From assembly GCF_041415945.1 (NCBI RefSeq), contig NZ_JBGCUS010000001.1, positions 2,046,001 through 2,110,000 of the forward strand: DNA of 64,000 bases. The letters are read 5' to 3'. Position numbers and translations under genes: made by a program. The notes beneath the pieces are model-generated. The model made no database searches and was not told where the DNA came from. It was given only the letters and a program-made list of their open reading frames with translations. The stretch's first letter is position 1. Each line of letters starts with the position of its first letter. Shown one piece after another: positions 38,706 through 48,700 of this stretch. The stretch is from Ancylobacter sp. IITR112. GTDB taxonomy: Bacteria; Pseudomonadota; Alphaproteobacteria; Rhizobiales; Xanthobacteraceae.

Positions 38706-39323
38706 TCAGCGCGAATAATATTCGACGACGAGGTTCGGCTCCATCACCACCGGATAGGGCACCTCGTTGAGCTCCGGGATGCGGACGAACTTCGCCGTCA
38801 TCTTGGAGTGATCGACTTCGAGATAGTCCGGGGTGTCGCGCTCGCCGGAGGCGACGGCTTCCAGCACCAGCACGAGCTGGCGGGAGGCTTCCTTGACCTC
38901 GATCACGTCGCCGACCTTCACCTGGTAGGACGGGATGTTGACGCGGCGGCCGTTCACCTTGATGTGGCCGTGGCTCACGAACTGGCGGGCGGCGAACACG
39001 GTCGGAACGAACTTGGCGCGGTAGATCACCGCGTCGAGACGGCGCTCGAGCAGGCCGATCAGGTTGGCGCCGGTGTCGCCCTTGAGGCGCGAGGCCTCGA
39101 CATAGACCGAATAGAACTGCTTCTCGCCGATCGAGCCGTAATAGCCCTTCAGCTTCTGCTTGGCGCGCAGCTGCACGCCGAAGTCGGACAGCTTGCCCTT
39201 GCGGCGCTGGCCGTGCTGGCCGGGGCCATATTCACGCTTGTTGATGGGGCTCTTCGGGCGGCCCCAGATGTTTTCGCCCATACGGCGGTCAAGCTTGTGC
39301 TTGGCCGAAACGCGCTTGCTCAT
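38706..39323 (-). CDS. rpsD: 30S ribosomal protein S4
   Basis: Primary rRNA-binding protein of 205 residues. [20 protein letters not shown] opens it; the S4 RNA-binding domain follows with [40 protein letters not shown] and ends [14 protein letters not shown]. Start at 39323 (GAGGA upstream on its strand) gives the standard length; a six-codon extension upstream is not conserved. It is a free-standing gene, as usual in alphaproteobacteria, rather than part of the rpoA operon. Confidence 0.97.
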   Translation of the reverse strand: MSKRVSAKHKLDRRMGENIWGRPKSPINKREYGPGQHGQRRKGKLSDFGVQLRAKQKLKGYYGSIGEKQFYSVYVEASRLKGDTGANLIGLLERRLDAVIYRAKFVPTVFAARQFVSHGHIKVNGRRVNIPSYQVKVGDVIEVKEASRQLVLVLEAVASGERDTPDYLEVDHSKMTAKFVRIPELNEVPYPVVMEPNLVVEYYSR

Positions 39324-39441
39324 GCGCAGGTCCTCTCGCATATCGTTGCGGGTTGGATCGCGCCCCCTCCTCTACCCCCATTTCGGGAGCCGACAGGATC
39401 TTTCCGAACGCGCCGGAAAGGCCCACGGGTGCGTGAAACAG

Positions 39442-39469
39442 CTCGCGGGGCCGTTGCCAGCCCCGCGAG
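39442..39469 (-). other. stable hairpin upstream of rpsD
   Basis: Perfect 10-bp stem CTCGCGGGGC (39442-39451) / GCCCCGCGAG (39460-39469), about 120 bases before the rpsD start on its strand. No T-run follows, so it is more like a 5' leader structure than a terminator. Confidence 0.4.
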
Positions 39470-39515
39470 TGGGCGGGTGATTAAGCGCAAAAGGCGGGAA
39501 GGTCAAGGGTGGGGC

Positions 39516-39749
39516 TCAGCTTATCAGCTTGAGCAACGCCGTGAGCACGCCAACAGCGACCACCAGCATGCCGCCGATCTTGATCGTCAGCCGCTGCTCC
39601 GGCAAAGCGAGGTCGTCCTTGGCCGCCACCCGGTCCTGAAAGGCACCGGCAAGCGCGTCCGCCACCCCTTCCGCCTGTTCCGGGGTGAATTGCGCCTTTT
39701 CGCGCAAGGCGCCCGCGAGTTTCAGAGTATCGAATGGAATGGCGCCCAT
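39516..39749 (-). CDS. small membrane-anchored DUF1640-like protein
   Basis: A 77-residue protein. MGAIPFDTLKLAGALREKAQ and FTPEQAEGVADALAGAFQDR resemble the N-terminal segment of bacterial DUF1640 (CCDC90-like) proteins, followed by a short polar stretch and a single C-terminal membrane helix (IKIGGMLVVAVGVLTALLKL). It lacks the long coiled coil of full-size members. The gene ends upstream of rpsD on the same strand. Function unknown. Confidence 0.65.
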   Translation of the reverse strand: MGAIPFDTLKLAGALREKAQFTPEQAEGVADALAGAFQDRVAAKDDLALPEQRLTIKIGGMLVVAVGVLTALLKLIS

Positions 39750-39790
39750 ATCGCGAATATAGGGCGGCGCGACTCACCGCGCCACAGCTT

Positions 39791-41056
39791 TCACCGTCCC
39801 CCGCGCAGCGCCGCCAGCACCTCAAGGCTGGCATAGCCGTCGGGCTCCACCCCCATCTTGCGCTGGAAATTGGCCACCGCGCGCATGGTCATGTTGCCGA
39901 CCCGGCCATCGACCCCGCCCGTGTCGAATCCCGCTCGCGTCAGCCGGCGCTGCACTTCCTGGATCTCCGCGAGGGTCAGCGCCCGCTCGCCGCCGGGGAA
40001 CGGCGTGATGAAGGGGTCGCCGCCCAGCACCCGGTCGCCGAGATGGCAGACGGCGAGCGCGTAGTTCATCGACGGGTTGTAGCTGCGCACAGCATAGAAA
40101 TTCTGCGTCAGCAGGAAGCACGGCCCCTCCGGCCCGACCGGCGCCCACAGCCGCGCCCGTGCCTTGGGCAGGGCGAAGCGCCCGCCGCCGGCCGGCGTCA
40201 CGCCGAGCTTCGCCCAGTCGGCGACCGTGCGCCACGCCTTGGCGTCGGCATATTTTTCCGGCACGCCGTCCATCCTCACCTCGAAGCCCCAGGGCAGGCC
40301 GCGCTGATATTTGCCGCGCTTGATGAGGTAGAGCGAGGAGCCCGCCAGCGCGTCCGCCACGCGGTAGGGAGACGGCGCGCCGTCGCCGTCATAATCGACG
40401 CCGAGATTGAGCCAGACTTCCGGCATCCACTGGGTGTGGCCCATGGCGCCCGCCCAGGAGCCCAGCATTTCGTCCGGGCTCGCCCAGCCGCGCTGGACGA
40501 TGGCGAGGCCATTGATGAGCTCGGTCTCCCAATAGCTGCGCCGGCGCGGCTCGCCCCAGGCGAGCGCGGCGAGCGCGGGAAACACCGGCTTCATATGGTC
40601 GGGATCGGTGACAAGTTCGCCGAAGGCGCTCTCCATGCCCCACAGACCCAAGAGCACATCCGGCTCGACGCCGAAATCCTTTTGCAGGCGCTTCATCAGC
40701 GCGGCATTGTCCTTCGCCGCCGCCCGGCCGGTCATCAGCCGCCAGTCGGAAATGCGGCGGTTGAGATATTGCCAGAGCTGTTCGCGGAATTCCGGCTGGG
40801 CGCTGTCCTTGGCGTAGACGGAGAGGTCGGGCTGAAGCCCGCTCATCACCCGGCGGTAGACCACATCGGAAATGCCCTTCGCGCGGGCGCGGGACTGGAA
40901 AGTCTCGACCCACACCTCGAATCGCTCCTTCGCCACCTGCGCCGGCGCGAGGCTGCCGAGCGCAAGTGTTCCGAAGCTCACCCCGGCGCCGAGCAGCAAG
41001 GCCCGCCGGCGGATCGGGAGGGCCAGCGCCCGGGAATCGATAAAGTCGCGCGTCAC
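39791..41056 (-). CDS. lytic murein transglycosylase (MltB family) with peptidoglycan-binding domain
   Basis: Envelope enzyme of 421 residues that cleaves peptidoglycan glycan strands. The N terminus has PIRRRALLLGAGVSFGTLAL, a signal-like segment with a run of arginines (possibly Tat-like). The catalytic Glu is in LGLWGMESAFGEL (about residue 142), with AGAMGHTQWMPEVWL and YDGDGAPSPYRVADAL following, as in MltB. The C-terminal 60 residues (LTLAEIQEVQRRLTRAGFDT) are a PG_binding_1 repeat. The GTG at 41056 is preferred since GGAG lies about nine bases upstream; an ATG frame to 41113 has a poor Cys/Arg-rich start. Confidence 0.88.
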   Translation of the reverse strand: MTRDFIDSRALALPIRRRALLLGAGVSFGTLALGSLAPAQVAKERFEVWVETFQSRARAKGISDVVYRRVMSGLQPDLSVYAKDSAQPEFREQLWQYLNRRISDWRLMTGRAAAKDNAALMKRLQKDFGVEPDVLLGLWGMESAFGELVTDPDHMKPVFPALAALAWGEPRRRSYWETELINGLAIVQRGWASPDEMLGSWAGAMGHTQWMPEVWLNLGVDYDGDGAPSPYRVADALAGSSLYLIKRGKYQRGLPWGFEVRMDGVPEKYADAKAWRTVADWAKLGVTPAGGGRFALPKARARLWAPVGPEGPCFLLTQNFYAVRSYNPSMNYALAVCHLGDRVLGGDPFITPFPGGERALTLAEIQEVQRRLTRAGFDTGGVDGRVGNMTMRAVANFQRKMGVEPDGYASLEVLAALRGGR

Positions 41057-41140
41057 GTCAAAGCTCCTGCCGTTACGGCATGGTGGGCAGGGATCACGGC
41101 GCCGGCAAGGCAACCTGATCCGCCTACCACCGCCGCGCGA

Positions 41141-42064
41141 TCAGGCCGGAGCGGACGCCTCCATGTCAAGGATCTCGCCTGAGCGGCTGCGCCGCCCGCC
41201 GATCCGTTCGACCAGCGCGGCATCGAGCGGCCGGCCGGTGGAGAACAGCCGCATCGGCGCGGGATTGGAAGCGAAGGCGACCGGGCCGACCAGCGAGGAC
41301 AGCCGCCGGGCGATCGCCGCCGCCGGGTCGATCCAGCGCACCGGCCAGGGCGCCACCTGCTTCAGCCGGTCGAGCAGCAGCGGGTAATGGGTGCAAGCCA
41401 GCACCACCGTGTCGGTCCGCGACCGCCCCTCCCGCACGAAAGCGGGGGCGATCTCGGCGGCGATCTCGGCATTGCTCACCTCCTCGCCGCGCATGGCGGC
41501 TTCGGCCAGCGGCGCGAGCCGGGTGGAGCCGACCAGCGTCACATGGCAGTCGCCGGCAAAATCCTGGATCAGCTTCTGTGTGTAGTCGCGTCGCACCGTG
41601 CCGGGTGTGGCGAGCACGCTGACCTCGCGGGTAAGCGAGCTTTCACAGGCCGGTTTGATCGCGGGGACCGTGCCGACGAAGGGAATGGCGAAGCGCGCCC
41701 GCAGCGGCGGCAGCACCAGCGTCGAGGCGGTGTTGCAGGAGACCACCACCGCATCCGGCGCGGTGCGGGCGATCAGGCGATCCATCACCGCCATGACCCG
41801 CGCCACCAGCGCGTCCTCGCTGAGCGCCCCATAGGGAAAGGCCGCGTCGTCTGCGGCATAGATGAAGCGGGCATCCGGCCGCGCGCGGGCGAGTTCGCGA
41901 AACACGGAAAGGCCGCCGAGCCCGGAATCGAACATCAGTATGGTCGGCGCACGCAGTGCGGTGGCAGGCGGCAAGGACGACACGGCAACAGTCCCGGTGG
42001 ACGAAGCAGGTGGCGAGACGCCGCGTAGGCCGGCAACGGTTACGGGAGAAGCCTCGATACGCAT
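41141..42064 (-). CDS. murI: glutamate racemase
   Basis: Cytoplasmic enzyme of 307 residues making D-glutamate for peptidoglycan. The two catalytic cysteines are in VVVSCNTASTLVL and VVLACTHYPLLLD; the N-terminal Asp-Ser pair is in LMFDSGLGGLSVFREL. The protein has about 40 extra residues before this motif; GGAGG eight bases before the ATG at 42064 supports that long start, though internal starts are possible. It lies downstream of the methyltransferase gene on the same strand. Confidence 0.93.
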   Translation of the reverse strand: MRIEASPVTVAGLRGVSPPASSTGTVAVSSLPPATALRAPTILMFDSGLGGLSVFRELARARPDARFIYAADDAAFPYGALSEDALVARVMAVMDRLIARTAPDAVVVSCNTASTLVLPPLRARFAIPFVGTVPAIKPACESSLTREVSVLATPGTVRRDYTQKLIQDFAGDCHVTLVGSTRLAPLAEAAMRGEEVSNAEIAAEIAPAFVREGRSRTDTVVLACTHYPLLLDRLKQVAPWPVRWIDPAAAIARRLSSLVGPVAFASNPAPMRLFSTGRPLDAALVERIGGRRSRSGEILDMEASAPA

Positions 42065-42127
42065 CTGATGTCCTCCATCTCAGGCATCATTGTGGCGCAT
42101 CTTGGTGAACGCTTCGTTGCACCCGGC

Positions 42128-42964
42128 TCAGCTTTCGCCCGCGCCCTCCTCCGCCCCGTCGCTGCGCCCCTCCAAACGCGCGGCGGTGCGCGCCTCGCGC
42201 ACCCGCCTGCCCTCCACCAGCGCCGCCACCATGCCGTGCAGCGTGGCGATGTCCTGCCGCGTCAGCCCGACGCGATGGAAGATGTTGCGGATGTTGCGGA
42301 TCGTCACCGGTTTCTTTTCCGGCGAACGGAAGAACAGCGCCTCGTCCAGTTCATGTTCGACATGGTCGAAAAAGGCGAGCAGATCCGCCTTGTCGGCGAT
42401 GGGGTAGCGGTCCGGCATCTGGAACGGCAGCGCCCCGCCGGAGGCCAGCTTGAACCATTCATAGGCCACGACAGCCACCGCCATGCCGAGATTGAGCGAG
42501 GCGAAGGCGGGATTGACCGGCAAGGTGAGGATGACATCGGCGAGCGAGACTTCTTCCGTATAGAGTCCCGTGCGCTCGCGCCCGAACACCAGCCCCACCT
42601 GCTCGCCGCCGGCGATTCGCGAGGCGGTCTCCACCGCCACCGCATCGGCACCGAGAACGGCCTTCTGCATGCCGCGCTCGCGGGCCGTGGCGGCGGCGAC
42701 GAAATTGAGGTCGGCCAGCGCCGCGCGCAGGTCCGGGAAAATCTCGGCATTGTCGAGGATGCGGTCGGCGCCGGAGGCGAAGGTCACCGCCTTGGGGTTC
42801 GGCCAGCCCTCGCGCGGATTGACGATGCGCAGCCGCGTCAGGCCGAAATTGCCCATGGCGCGCACGGCGGAGCCGATATTCTCGCCGAGTTGCGGCTCGA
42901 CCAGAATCACCACCGGCCCGCTCTCGGGCCAGTCGAGGCTGCGATTGGTACCAGCCCCGGTCAT
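42128..42964 (-). CDS. trmJ: TrmJ-like RNA methyltransferase (SPOUT family)
   Basis: A 278-residue SAM-dependent SPOUT enzyme, probably methylating the 2'-O of residue 32 in tRNAs. It shows VVILVEPQLGENIGSAVRAM at the N terminus, LVFGRERTGLYTEEVSLADV and LPVNPAFASLNLGMAVAVVA (the knotted SAM site), then a helical C-terminal extension typical of TrmJ (FFRSPEKKPVTIRNIRNIFH). The start at 42964 (MTGAGTNRSLDWPE) is preferred to a longer Pro/Arg-rich one at 43012. Confidence 0.88.
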   Translation of the reverse strand: MTGAGTNRSLDWPESGPVVILVEPQLGENIGSAVRAMGNFGLTRLRIVNPREGWPNPKAVTFASGADRILDNAEIFPDLRAALADLNFVAAATARERGMQKAVLGADAVAVETASRIAGGEQVGLVFGRERTGLYTEEVSLADVILTLPVNPAFASLNLGMAVAVVAYEWFKLASGGALPFQMPDRYPIADKADLLAFFDHVEHELDEALFFRSPEKKPVTIRNIRNIFHRVGLTRQDIATLHGMVAALVEGRRVREARTAARLEGRSDGAEEGAGES

Positions 42965-43127
42965 GACGGCGAGTCCGGGGCGACGTGAGGGAAAAGGGGG
43001 CGGTGCGCGCACATGCCGCCCTCCTAGAGCATTTCCGGCGCCGGCGAAATCGTTAAGCGCATTCGCCGGCCCCGCGGGGCGTCACGCGCGGCGGGCATGG
43101 CCAGTCACGCGCTGATCAAGCAACTGA

Positions 43128-43964
43128 TCACTTGGCCGCCGGCAGGCGGCTGACCGTCACCTGGTTCGCCGCGCCGCCCTTGCCGCGGATCAGCCCCCAG
43201 ACCACGCCGGGCTGCGCCGGGTCGAAGGCGAAGCCCTGCCCGGCGATCTCGACCGGGATCGTCTCCCGCCACTCCATCACCGAGCCCATCGCCGGCGGCG
43301 CGACCACATAGAGTTCGGGATTGTCATGGCCGGAAATGTAGAGCCGCCCGTCCGGGCCGAAGGCCCCGCCGGAATTGCTCATGTCCTGGAACTTGGCGAC
43401 CAGCGCATCGGGATAGACAAACGCCTCGGCGATGCTCCAGTCGGCGTTGAAGCGCACGATCTGGGTGGCGTACTTGTTGCCATAGGCGAGCGGGCTCTTG
43501 TCGAAGACGCGGTTGTAATTGGCGAACGCGCCCCACCAGCGGCCCTGCGCGTCGCGGTCGAGCCAGGTAAAGGAGCCGCGCTCGATGCCGAAGCTGTGGC
43601 TGTCCAGATGTTTCAGCGTCTCCGCGTCCCATACCTCCACCGAGGAGGTCATCGGCCAGTCCGGGTAGTTGGAGTGGGCGGTGTAGAGCTTGCCGTCATG
43701 AACGACACCGCTGTCGAGATGGAGAATCGGCCCGCCCTTCGGACCCTCCCATTTCGCCACCGGCGCGCCGGTGGCCTTGTCGAGCTTCACCAGGGTGCGA
43801 TTGTCGATGGCGTAGAAAAAGCGGTCCGTCACCGCGACGGCCTGCCGGGCTTCGGGAACCTCGAACCGGCCGATGGTCTCGGCAGCGGGGCGCAGTTCCT
43901 GCGCGCCGGCGGTCCCGGCCGCCAGCAGAAGGGCGAGACTGAACAATACAGGGCGTGCAAGCAT
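43128..43964 (-). CDS. secreted propeller-like protein, function unknown
   Basis: A 278-residue exported protein with signal peptide MLARPVLFSLALLLAAGTAG ending near residue 21. The mature part has repeated short beta-strand units: FFYAIDNRTLVKLDKATGAP, GVVHDGKLYTAHSNYP, SSVEVWDAETLKHLDSHSFG, GAFGPDGRLYISGHDNPELY, which looks like a small beta-propeller (PQQ/YVTN-type blades). I recognise no catalytic motif. It is monocistronic, divergent from icd with 243 bp between. Confidence 0.75.
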   Translation of the reverse strand: MLARPVLFSLALLLAAGTAGAQELRPAAETIGRFEVPEARQAVAVTDRFFYAIDNRTLVKLDKATGAPVAKWEGPKGGPILHLDSGVVHDGKLYTAHSNYPDWPMTSSVEVWDAETLKHLDSHSFGIERGSFTWLDRDAQGRWWGAFANYNRVFDKSPLAYGNKYATQIVRFNADWSIAEAFVYPDALVAKFQDMSNSGGAFGPDGRLYISGHDNPELYVVAPPAMGSVMEWRETIPVEIAGQGFAFDPAQPGVVWGLIRGKGGAANQVTVSRLPAAK

Positions 43965-44207
43965 GGTCGTGGTCCTCTCGACGCACCGCGGCGCACCCGT
44001 GCCGGTGCCGCGTGACAGCGGAGCGGGAGCTAGCAGCGCCGGGTGAAGCTGCCACGACAGGGGTTTGACGATTTACTGGCAAAGCGGGGCCGCGGCGCGC
44101 TTTCGCTCGACGCTGCGGCGCGGTATCACGCCCTATCACCGGTGCCGGCCGCGCGGACCGGCGCGGAGGCCCATTACGAAGCTGCATCCGTGCGAGGTAG
44201 GAACCCA

Positions 44208-45419
44208 ATGGCGAAGATCAAGGTGGCGAATCCGGTCGTCGAGCTCGACGGCGACGAGATGACCCGGATCATCTGGCAGTACATCAAGGACAAGCTCATC
44301 CATCCTTATCTGGATGTGCCGCTCGAATATTACGATCTCGGCCTGCCCAACCGCGACGCGACGGGCGACCAGGTCACGATCGACGCCGCCGAGGCCATCA
44401 AGCGCGTGGGCGTGGGCGTGAAGTGCGCCACCATCACCCCCGATGCCGGCCGCATGACCGAGTACAACCTCGCCAAGATGTGGCGTTCGCCCAACGGCAC
44501 CATCCGCAACATTCTCGGCGGCGTGATCTTCCGCGAGCCGATCATCTGCAAGAATGTGCCGCGCCTCGTGCCCGGCTGGACCCAGCCGATCATCGTCGGC
44601 CGCCATGCCTTCGGCGACCAGTACCGCGCCACCGATTTCCTCGTTCCCGGCAAGGGCACGCTCAGCATCAAGTTCGTCGGCGATGACGGGCAGGTGATCG
44701 AGCACGAAGTCTACAAATACCCCGGCGCCGGCGTGGCGCTGTCGATGTACAACATCGACGAATCCATCGCCGAGTTCGCCCGCGCCTCGCTCAATTACGG
44801 CCTGATGCGCAAATACCCGGTGTACCTCTCCACCAAGGACACCATCCTCAAGCAGTATGACGGCCGTTTCCGCCAGATCTTCCAGGAAATCTACGAGGCC
44901 GAATTCAAGGCCGAGTTCGAGAAGCACAAGATCTGGTACGAGCACCGCCTGATCGACGACATGGTGGCCTCGGCGCTGAAATGGTCGGGCGGCTATGTCT
45001 GGGCGTGCAAGAACTATGATGGCGACGTGCAGTCCGACATCGTGGCGCAGGGCTTCGGTTCGCTCGGCCTGATGACCTCGGTGCTGATGACGCCGGACGG
45101 CAAGACCGTGGAAGCGGAAGCTGCGCACGGCACGGTGACGCGCCATTACCGCGAGCACCAGAAGGGCAAGGAGACCTCGACCAACTCCATCGCCTCGATC
45201 TTCGCCTGGACGCGCGGCCTCGCCCATCGCGCCAAGCTCGACGACAATGCCGACCTCGCCACCTTCTGCGCCACACTGGAGAAGGTGTGTGTCGACACGG
45301 TCGAGAGCGGCTACATGACCAAGGATCTCGCTCTGCTGGTCGGCGCCGACCAGAAGTGGCTCTCCACCACCGGCTTCCTCGACAAGATCTCCGAAAACCT
45401 GAGCAAGGCACTCGCCTGA
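44208..45419 (+). CDS. icd: NADP-dependent isocitrate dehydrogenase
   Basis: TCA-cycle enzyme of 403 residues oxidising isocitrate to 2-oxoglutarate with NADP+. It belongs to the eukaryote-like type II group: [77 protein letters not shown] and [19 protein letters not shown] at 44208 has GAGGTAGGAA upstream. A GC-rich hairpin follows. Confidence 0.96.
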   Translation: MAKIKVANPVVELDGDEMTRIIWQYIKDKLIHPYLDVPLEYYDLGLPNRDATGDQVTIDAAEAIKRVGVGVKCATITPDAGRMTEYNLAKMWRSPNGTIRNILGGVIFREPIICKNVPRLVPGWTQPIIVGRHAFGDQYRATDFLVPGKGTLSIKFVGDDGQVIEHEVYKYPGAGVALSMYNIDESIAEFARASLNYGLMRKYPVYLSTKDTILKQYDGRFRQIFQEIYEAEFKAEFEKHKIWYEHRLIDDMVASALKWSGGYVWACKNYDGDVQSDIVAQGFGSLGLMTSVLMTPDGKTVEAEAAHGTVTRHYREHQKGKETSTNSIASIFAWTRGLAHRAKLDDNADLATFCATLEKVCVDTVESGYMTKDLALLVGADQKWLSTTGFLDKISENLSKALA

Positions 45420-45753
45420 CGGTCAGATCCCCGGGGCAAGGCCGCCCCGGGGATCGCTGCGGCCCGGCGCCGGACCCGCGCCGACAGGCGCGCCGGCCGC
45501 CTCGCCCGGCATGCGCGGAGAGGTTGCTATACAGGGTTTTGCAATTCTCAAAAGTACCCTGACACCTCTCGCATAAGTACGGCGTGTGGCTAAGAAGACA
45601 GCATCCACAATCAGATCGAAACGAACAAAATTCGACACCCTCCGCGGCGTTGCGTGTCGGCAGCCCACACCTCTAGAACGGTACCCAATTATACGGTGTC
45701 CCAGGGCGAATCCGTCCGGGGAATAAACCGGATGCGGTGGCGGGGTACGGGAT
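45420..45753 (+). promoter_or_regulatory. 334-bp region between icd and the giant repeat gene
   Basis: A perfect 12-bp stem GATCCCCGGGGC (45426-45437) / GCCCCGGGGATC (45444-45455) directly after icd may terminate it, though no T-run follows. From about 45535 to 45700 the DNA is more A+T-rich than its surroundings (for example TTTTGCAATTCTCAAAAGTA and AACAAAATTCGACACC) and is the likely promoter zone for the giant gene. No small gene was recognised. Confidence 0.35.
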
Positions 45754-48700
45754 TTGGCTGGCTTGTTGAAAGCACGCGCGGCGCGCCTATGCGCTGGTGT
45801 CGCCGCTCTGTCGATGATGGGCCAGGTGGGCGCGCTCGATGCCGCGCGCGCCGATACCGTGACCGTCACCACCCAGGATGCCTTCACCGCCGCAGTCGAC
45901 AGCGCGATCAACAGCGGCCAGCCCGACACCATCATCGCCAACAGCCAGGGAGAAGGCGGCAACGGCGGCCCGTTCGTGGCCGGCGCGGACTGGATCCTTC
46001 CGAACCCGAACTATCTGCTCTCCATCACCTTCGACACCACGCCTTTCAAGATCGGCACCGCCGCCGGCGACGCGACGCTGACACTGCGGAGCGGCGCGTC
46101 GATCAACATCGACACGACGAGCGGGTCCAGCGACGGCCGCATCGAGATCGGCGACGGCGGCACGGGCACGCTCAACATCGACGGCGGCACGCTGCAGGTG
46201 AACCTGGCGGACAGCAGCACCGCGCCGACAACGTCCGTCGGCCGCATCTGGGTCGGCGGTGGCTCTTCCAACACAACCGGTGGCACCGGCTTCCTCAACA
46301 TCACCAGCGGCGAACTTCTCTACACCGCCAGTGAGGGCAGCCTGAACTATGGCGGGCTCGCCGTCGGCCGCGGCGGCGGGGTGACGGGGACGGTGAACCA
46401 GTCCGGCGGCACGGTGCGTTTCAACAGCGCCGGCAGCCTCGACCTCGGCACCCAGGGCGGAACCGGCACCTATAATCTTACGGGCAATGCGGTCTTCAGT
46501 GCCTCGCAGGGGGGCATGACCGCCTATATCGGCTCGCGCACCTCCGGCGCCGCGGGCAGCGGCACGGCCTCCATCGGCACGCTGGTCGTTGCCGACAACG
46601 CCCAGTTCTCGATCACCACCGGCAACTTCACCGGCGGCCAGCTTTATGTCGGCGATTCCAAGGGCGTCGGCACCATCACGCAGGATGGTGCGGGTTCGCA
46701 GGTCACGCTGTCGCTGCAAAATCCGATCCGCTTCGGCAGCGATCTCAGCAATTATGGCACCGGCGGCACCGGCACCTACAATCTTTCCGCCGGCACGCTG
46801 AATGTCGGCAATGTCGGCGGCTCGGCCCAGATCATCTTTGGCGCCTCCGCCGGCGGTACCGGCACGTTCAATATCTCCGGCGGGTCGGCGAATATCGCCA
46901 CCACCCTCGTGCTCGCCAGCGTTGCGGGGTCGACCGGCACGGTCAACATGACCGGCGGCACGCTGACCCTGTCGGGTTCCAGCTATCTCAGCTTCGGCTC
47001 GGGCACCGGCACGTTCAATCTCGACGGCGGCACGCTGGTCGTCGGCGGCACCAACGGCATACGCGGTGCGGGCACGTTCAATTTCGGCAGCGGCACGCTG
47101 CGCGTCAGTTCCGCGCTGACGACGTCGAACGCGATGGTGCTGAAATCCGGCGCGGCAGCGACGATCGACACCAATGGCAGCACGGCCGCGCTCTCGGGCA
47201 TTGTGTCGGGCGACGGCGCGCTCGCCAAGACCGGCGACGGCACCCTCACCCTTTCCGGCACCAACACCTATACGGGCGGCACGACGATCTCCGGCGGCAC
47301 GCTCTCGGTCAGCGCCGACAATAATTTGGGAGATGCTTCGGGCGGGCTTACCCTCGACGACGGCACGCTGGCGACGACGGCGGACGTCACCTCCGCCCGT
47401 ACCGTCACCCTCACCGGCGCCGGCACGTTCAGTTCCAGCGCCTCCACCACGCTGATCCTCTCGGGCACGATCTCCGGCGATGGCGGGCTGACCAAGGCCG
47501 GCGACGGCACGCTGAGCCTTACCGGCGCCAACAGCTATACCGGCGCCACCACCGTCTCCGCCGGCACGCTGGCGCTGAGCGGCGGCGCGTCGCTGTCCGA
47601 TACGGCCAGCCTCACCATCGAGGACGGCGCCAGCGTCTCGCTCGGCGATGACGAGACCATCGGCTCGCTGGCCGGCGCCGGCAGCCTCGACCTTGGCAGC
47701 TACATCCTCACCTCCGGCGGCGACGATACCGATTCCACCTTCTCCGGCGACATCTCCGGCACGGGCGGCCTGACCAAGACCGGCAGCGGCACGTTGAGCC
47801 TTTCCGGCACCAACAGCTATACCGGCGCCACCACCGTCTCTGCCGGCACGCTGGCGCTGAGCGGCGGCGCGTCGCTCTCCGATACGGCCAGCCTCACCAT
47901 CGACGCCGGCGCGACCGTCTTGCTGGCGGCGAATGAGACGGTGGGCTCGCTGGCCGGCGCGGGCACTCTCTCCCTCGGCACCAGCACGCTGACCGCCGGC
48001 GGCGACAATACCGATTCCACCTTCTCCGGCGACATCTCCGGCACGGGCGGCCTGACCAAGACCGGCACCGGCACGCTGACCCTCGCAGGCAATAGCGGCA
48101 GCGCGACCGGCGTGCTGACCATCGCCGCCGGCACGGTCGAGGTGACGGCCTTCACGGCGACATCCGTCTTGGTTCAGAGCGGCGGCACCCTCAAGGGCAC
48201 CGGCTCCATCGGCACGCTTTCAAACTCCGTTGTGGTGTCGAGCGGCGGCACGCTTCAGGGCACGCAGGGCGCGGGCCTCGATATCCTGCGCAATCTGACG
48301 CTGGAATCGGGCACCCAGGTCAATGTCACGCTGGGCGATGTCGCCGTCGGCGGCGTGTTCTCGGTGGGCAACCAGCTGACACTGGACGGCACGCTGAATG
48401 TGACCGAGGCGGCCGGCTTCGGCACTGGCGTCTACAACATATTCACCTACAAGGGCCTGTTGATCGACAACGGTATGGAGGTGTCGGCGCTGAGCGATGG
48501 GCTCTCCGGCACCATCCAGACCTCCGTGCCGCAGAAGGTCAACCTCGTCGTCGACGGGGTGGATGCGACGATCCGGTTCTGGAACGGCAGCACCACCGAG
48601 TCGACGGACACGGTGGAGGGCGGCGCGGGCACCTGGACGGCGGGCGGCACGACCAACTGGACCAACGGCCTCGGCAACATCGCGCTGGCCTGGAACAGCG

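Noticed and set aside
43024..43075. CTAGAGCATTTCCGGCG-type intergenic string with GCCGGCG palindrome
   Set aside because: It may be a fragment of a dispersed alphaproteobacterial repeat, but a single short copy here is not enough to call an element.
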